DNA from: Fibrella rubiginis
Lineage (GTDB): Bacteria > Bacteroidota > Bacteroidia > Cytophagales > Spirosomataceae
Assembly (NCBI RefSeq): GCF_017353185.1
Contig: NZ_JAFMYV010000002.1
Coordinates: 1 to 64,000, forward strand
Length of the DNA stretch: 64,000 bases
Direction of reading: 5' to 3'
The translations under genes were made by a program, and so were the position numbers. Below are positions 60,878 through 64,000 of the stretch, in pieces. Numbering within the stretch: the stretch's first letter is position 1; each line of letters opens with the position of its first letter. The notes under the pieces are model-generated. The model was not told where the DNA came from and did not search any database. It saw only the letters and a list, made by a program, of their open reading frames with translations.

Positions 60878-62248
60878 CTAAAACCAACTGCCTATTTTAC
60901 CGCCAAGCCATCCGCCCGCCAAGCCGCCAATAATACCACCAACTACACCACCGACTATAATGCCCACCGGACCACCAACTGCTCCTATGGTGGCTCCAAG
61001 CTGCGCTCCGCCCCAGGCACCGGCCATGCCACCCACAGCCGTGCCAATGGCCTGTTTGGTGTTGGTGCCCACCTGGTTGCCGTCAGCTTTATAACTCTGG
61101 TAGATATTATACGTATCAGCAGCAATGCCAAGGACAAGAGTAACGCGCCCCAGCACTTTTCCCGCTCGCGCTACTGTGTTTGCGTTGCGAACTAACCACT
61201 GATTGGCCCCACTAACAGTTCGTGTGCTCTGTATACTACGAGAGGCATTGTTAATGAAATTAGAAGCTCGCGAACTTCCACTGACCACGTTCGCCGGAGG
61301 CAAGTCTGTAAGGCTACGCGCGCCTGTACCACCCCGCGAATTTATATCGTAGTAACTAACACTTCCGTCCGGATTTACTTTAGCCGCTAGCCGTAATAAA
61401 TCTGGTGATCCTGAACGAATCTTACCATCTATACGTGCCGCATCGGCTGGGCTCATTGCTCGTCCCAGCCGATTTTCAGTGGGGTCGAGCAGCCAGCGAT
61501 CACTCATCTGTCTACCAGACCGCTTTGTATAACCCATACTAGGCGACTTGGTAGGATCTGCCTTCATCTTGGCATCCGCTACAATGTCAGTTGGGCCATG
61601 TGGATCTCGCGCCGCTAGATCAAGGCCCTGGTGACCATTCTGGTTGATAGCCCCTCCCTGTGTATTACTGATTACATCGTAACCACGCATACGCAAATCG
61701 GCTGTTGCTCTCATCTCACCAAAATTGCCTCGTTGGCCAGATGGTAGCGCATTGATTTGATCAGGCGTCAACCCGACCATAGAATTGGCGAAGGGCCGCG
61801 TTTGCGCTGCCAATTCGCCAAACTGGTTGCCCAGGTAATTTTGGCCGAATTCGGTGCCCAGCCCAACTCCGAATAAGCCATTGCCTAAAGGGCCATAGTC
61901 TAGGGGGTTATCGCCACCCATAGCCTCAGCCCGGCTGAAATACACGCTGACTTTGCCTCCCAATGAGCATTGCAGCTTGGCCTCGTCAACCAGCAGTTTG
62001 TAGCCGTTGACCTTCACGCCCCGGGCCGTCTTGTCCCAGTAGATGGGGGCGGGCACGCAGGCGCTGCACGAGACCTGGCAGAAGCCCAGGGAGGGAATAT
62101 TGACAAAGGGTTCCTTGTCGGCCTCCGAGGCCAGGGGTGAACCGTAGATCTGGGTGTTGTTGTGGTGGGTGACCTTTAGCTGTTGCGGCAGGGCCCCTTT
62201 GTCGCACCGCAGCCAGCTACCATCCGGGACATACTTTTTATCACCCAT
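60878..62248 (-). CDS. T6SS effector: PAAR-like DUF4280, PoNe nuclease, C-terminal glycine zipper
   Basis: 456 residues. The PAAR-like DUF4280 spike tip (about 1-110) has Cys pairs and NIPSLGFCQVSCSAC. After a linker, the PoNe domain (about 172-310) shows a PD-(D/E)xK pattern: E178 in NFGEMR, D210 in HQGLD, D225-x-K227 in DIVADAKMK, then GRQMSDRWLLDP. The C-terminus (about 360-456) is a long Gly-rich hydrophobic region (IGTAVGGMAGAWGGAQLGAT, GGPVGIIVGGVVGGIIGG), a glycine zipper. It should ride on VgrG, enter a competitor and cut DNA, with the zipper perhaps aiding membrane passage. It lies in a VgrG-Hcp-effector-immunity operon. Confidence 0.9.
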   Translation of the reverse strand: MGDKKYVPDGSWLRCDKGALPQQLKVTHHNNTQIYGSPLASEADKEPFVNIPSLGFCQVSCSACVPAPIYWDKTARGVKVNGYKLLVDEAKLQCSLGGKVSVYFSRAEAMGGDNPLDYGPLGNGLFGVGLGTEFGQNYLGNQFGELAAQTRPFANSMVGLTPDQINALPSGQRGNFGEMRATADLRMRGYDVISNTQGGAINQNGHQGLDLAARDPHGPTDIVADAKMKADPTKSPSMGYTKRSGRQMSDRWLLDPTENRLGRAMSPADAARIDGKIRSGSPDLLRLAAKVNPDGSVSYYDINSRGGTGARSLTDLPPANVVSGSSRASNFINNASRSIQSTRTVSGANQWLVRNANTVARAGKVLGRVTLVLGIAADTYNIYQSYKADGNQVGTNTKQAIGTAVGGMAGAWGGAQLGATIGAVGGPVGIIVGGVVGGIIGGLAGGWLGGKIGSWF

Positions 62249-62283
62249 ATGCTGAAGTACTTAGTTAGAAGGCTTATACATTC

Positions 62284-63021
62284 CTACAGGCGCTTAAGCG
62301 TGCGAGCGTAGGTGATGTTGTAGGCGTTGGCTACTTCGGTTTCGGTATAGGTTTCAGCCTGCTCGATTAACCCCTCGCTATCTAGTTTGTATTGCCCCTC
62401 GTGGGTCAGATCTACGCGGGTACTCATGTCATAGATGTCGGTCATGTCTTTTACGAAGCGACTGAACCGGGGCTGTTCAAACTGGGCTTTGTTTAGTTGC
62501 CCATCAATGGTCACCTCAAAGCCCGTTGCCGTTTGGGTAGCCCGCAGGGTTTCTAGCAACGGCAGATCAATCGGGCCGAAATGCTGAGGCAGCACATGCT
62601 CACGCAGTCGTCCTTCGGCCGGGTAGTCACCCCAGATGCCTGCCGTAACAAAAGCAAGGTGTCCTGTCAGGATAAGCGATGGCACGGCCTGTTCCGGCGG
62701 GCCAGGAATGGCAGCCCCATTAACATCAGTGAAAACAACCAAACGTGGCTTCTGCCTACATTGCTGCTCATGCCACTGGAAGAATGCCAGTGCTTCGGCG
62801 CTACCCACATACTCGATCCGCTGCGGCTGGTAATCAACTGTCCACTGAACCGCTGTATGGTCACTTGCCATGAAGCCCACCTCGACCGTAGCCGCTTCAA
62901 CGTACTCATCCACCTGACGGGTGTTGACCATCCGGTAGGCGTAGGCCAGTTCGTACCGTCGCCGTACCGCCCGAGTCGACGCAGGGAGATCTAATTGTAA
63001 TTGACGGTCAACAACAAGCAT
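62284..63021 (-). CDS. Unknown protein between Hcp and the effector, possible effector adaptor or chaperone
   Basis: 245 residues with no signal peptide or TM segment. It has mixed alpha/beta content; MLVVDRQLQLDLPASTRAVR and LYVGSAEALAFFQWHEQQ-like IEYVGSAEALAFFQWHEQQC are its most distinctive stretches. No family was recognised. Its place, 36 bp before the DUF4280-PoNe effector and 95 bp after Hcp, is where adaptors or chaperones that load effectors on VgrG are often found. That role is inferred from position only. Confidence 0.6.
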   Translation of the reverse strand: MLVVDRQLQLDLPASTRAVRRRYELAYAYRMVNTRQVDEYVEAATVEVGFMASDHTAVQWTVDYQPQRIEYVGSAEALAFFQWHEQQCRQKPRLVVFTDVNGAAIPGPPEQAVPSLILTGHLAFVTAGIWGDYPAEGRLREHVLPQHFGPIDLPLLETLRATQTATGFEVTIDGQLNKAQFEQPRFSRFVKDMTDIYDMSTRVDLTHEGQYKLDSEGLIEQAETYTETEVANAYNITYARTLKRL

Positions 63022-63115
63022 CGTGGTTTTGGACTAGTTGGCAGTAGCAAAGGAGTGCGCACCGAACCGGGGCATCCCCAGGCCAGTGCGCACCTGTACA
63101 ATACAGTGATACAGA

Positions 63116-63544
63116 TTAGGCTTTGTCGCCCCAGTTGTTGTCGTGTTCAGCACCTGAAAAGGTGATCTTTTCGGCCGAGATTGTGATCGTAAACGTACCA
63201 GCGGGACGCTCAGGCCGTTCGGCCCGGGGCGTTTTGTCGAAGCGCTCTGCCCAGCCGATAGCCCGGCCATTGGTGAGGTGAATTTCTTTGAGCGTGCTTT
63301 TCTCCTGGTCTACTACCCGAATGGTACCATCCTGTCCCTTGTAGGAGTTGGCCATCCAGTCGGCCAAAGGGCCATCTTGTGGTGATGAGATCACCTCAAT
63401 GTCGACCACACCGCCCTGCACCACCGATGAGGGACGACCTTTTGAGTCGATGCTACGACCCAGTTTGTAGGAGAAATGGACGACCTCCTGGTCGCTATAA
63501 CCTCCTGACGAAAAATAGGCGGATACTGCTGATACTTCAGCCAT
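63116..63544 (-). CDS. tssD: T6SS tube protein (Bacteroidota-type Hcp, TssD)
   Basis: 142 residues. The pattern YSDQEVVHFSYKLGRSIDSKG, VVQGGVVDIEVISSPQDG, LADWMANSYKGQDGTIRVVD and KITFSGAEHDNNWGDK fits the Bacteroidota TssD/Hcp barrel that forms the inner T6SS tube. It is encoded between VgrG and the effector module, and the structural sheath and baseplate genes are outside the window. The gap of 58 bp to VgrG suggests one transcript. Confidence 0.85.
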   Translation of the reverse strand: MAEVSAVSAYFSSGGYSDQEVVHFSYKLGRSIDSKGRPSSVVQGGVVDIEVISSPQDGPLADWMANSYKGQDGTIRVVDQEKSTLKEIHLTNGRAIGWAERFDKTPRAERPERPAGTFTITISAEKITFSGAEHDNNWGDKA

Positions 63545-63602
63545 AATAGTACTGGTTTTAGTTGAACGATTGATTTATGAAATGGACTCGGGTAATGCGA
63601 TG

Positions 63603-64000
63603 TTAAGATTCATTCAGATCAATGTGTGGCGCTGTTGCGTCAATTTTAGCCGTACCATTTATGGTTACGTTCTTTGAGGTTGTCTTGGCCTCGGCCTTTG
63701 CATTGATCTCAACGTTGGTTTTCGTGGCGGAGATTTTCACATTGTTTTCTCCGGTAATCGTTATATCATTTTTGGCGTGCATCGTTATGTCGACTTCCGC
63801 ATCCATCGTAATATTTTTAGCTGTCACAGCAACCAGACCCTTGGTGTATATTTGAATAGTGCCATCGCCTTTAAACGAGATGTGAAGGCCGGTACTTTTG
63901 TTGTTAGCGTTGGTAATGAAAAACTCCTGCTCATTGGGCTTGTCTTTCATTACAATCTTGTTGCCGCCCTTGGTCCTGATAATCTTGTTGTAATTATTAT
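63603..64000 (-). CDS. VgrG (TssI) spike protein, C-terminal part, runs past the window edge
   Basis: The frame is open from the window edge (NNYNKIIRTKGGNKIVMKDK) to a stop at 63603-63605. The ATG at 63950 is internal. The sequence is a beta-helical repeat of short strands (TITMDAEVDITMHAKNDITI-like KNITMDAEVDITMHAKNDIT, NNVKISATKTNVEINAKAEA), the gp5-like needle tip of VgrG. It would carry the PAAR-like effector. It is the 5'-most visible gene of the cargo operon. Confidence 0.88.
   Translation of the reverse strand, partial: NNYNKIIRTKGGNKIVMKDKPNEQEFFITNANNKSTGLHISFKGDGTIQIYTKGLVAVTAKNITMDAEVDITMHAKNDITITGENNVKISATKTNVEINAKAEAKTTSKNVTINGTAKIDATAPHIDLNES

Noticed and set aside
63603..63950. 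Separate 115-residue gene starting at the ATG at 63950
   Set aside because: The same frame is open to the window edge and the sequence is a VgrG-like beta-helix tip, so the ATG is internal.

Overview
The window reads as chromosome of a Bacteroidota bacterium, most likely Cytophagales and close to Spirosoma and its relatives. The signs are a CarboxypepD-type TonB-dependent receptor, a hybrid two-component regulator with an AraC output domain, a type-A T9SS sorting tail on a subtilase, FG-GAP/ASPIC lipoproteins, a Bacteroidota-type Hcp, promoters with a TAnnTTTG -7 box, and almost no Shine-Dalgarno sequences. GC looks moderate to high, except in the AT-rich immunity genes at 59083-60858. Genus assignment is inference.

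Layout. 1-6.1 kb: a Met/His-rich envelope protein with a polytopic membrane partner, a 45-aa membrane peptide, an 'asparagine synthetase B'-like exported protein and a MacB-type permease. 6.3-17.5 kb: TonB receptor, methyltransferase, tRNA-Leu, a very large dehydrogenase/cytochrome c fusion, a GapN-like dehydrogenase and a DUF937-OmpA protein. 17.6-27.9 kb, minus strand: xseB, xseA, an arsenosugar cluster (arsM, arsS, AhpD-like), pheS, a DUF1343/NamZ-type muramidase, a 7TM-DISM-type histidine kinase and threonine aldolase. 28.1-40.5 kb: oxidoreductase, M16 protease, LRR protein, CNNM/CorC transporter, Nudix, GH16, M57-like protease and a T9SS-exported subtilase. 41.2-53.9 kb: flavin monooxygenase, DUF3606 protein, orphan hybrid regulator, a marR-tolC-emrA-emrB-like efflux operon and GH43. 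54.0-59.0 kb: FG-GAP lipoprotein with an outer-membrane barrel, and a broken COG4705-like membrane gene. 59.1-64.0 kb: a type VI secretion cargo module (VgrG C-terminus, Hcp, unknown protein, PAAR-like/PoNe nuclease effector, two PoNi-type immunity genes).

The most unusual feature is not a gene. At least fifteen intergenic gaps hold long inverted repeats, several of them perfect with 40-70 bp arms. Their arms are made of short near-tandem 'words' (TACAATG, TTTACGA, TTTAAAG/TCTAAGG, GGATTTC, and others). The word differs from gap to gap, but the architecture and often the loop-proximal motif (GCTGACGC...GCGTCAGC or GGCTT[CT]GC) recur. They commonly run from stop codon to stop codon or up to a start codon. 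They fill six consecutive gaps between 17.8 and 23.3 kb. Two related word arrays lie in frame inside genes (24457-24518 and about 56351-56397). I see no transposase with them. The T6SS effector with a C-terminal glycine zipper, and its paired immunity genes, are the second point of interest.
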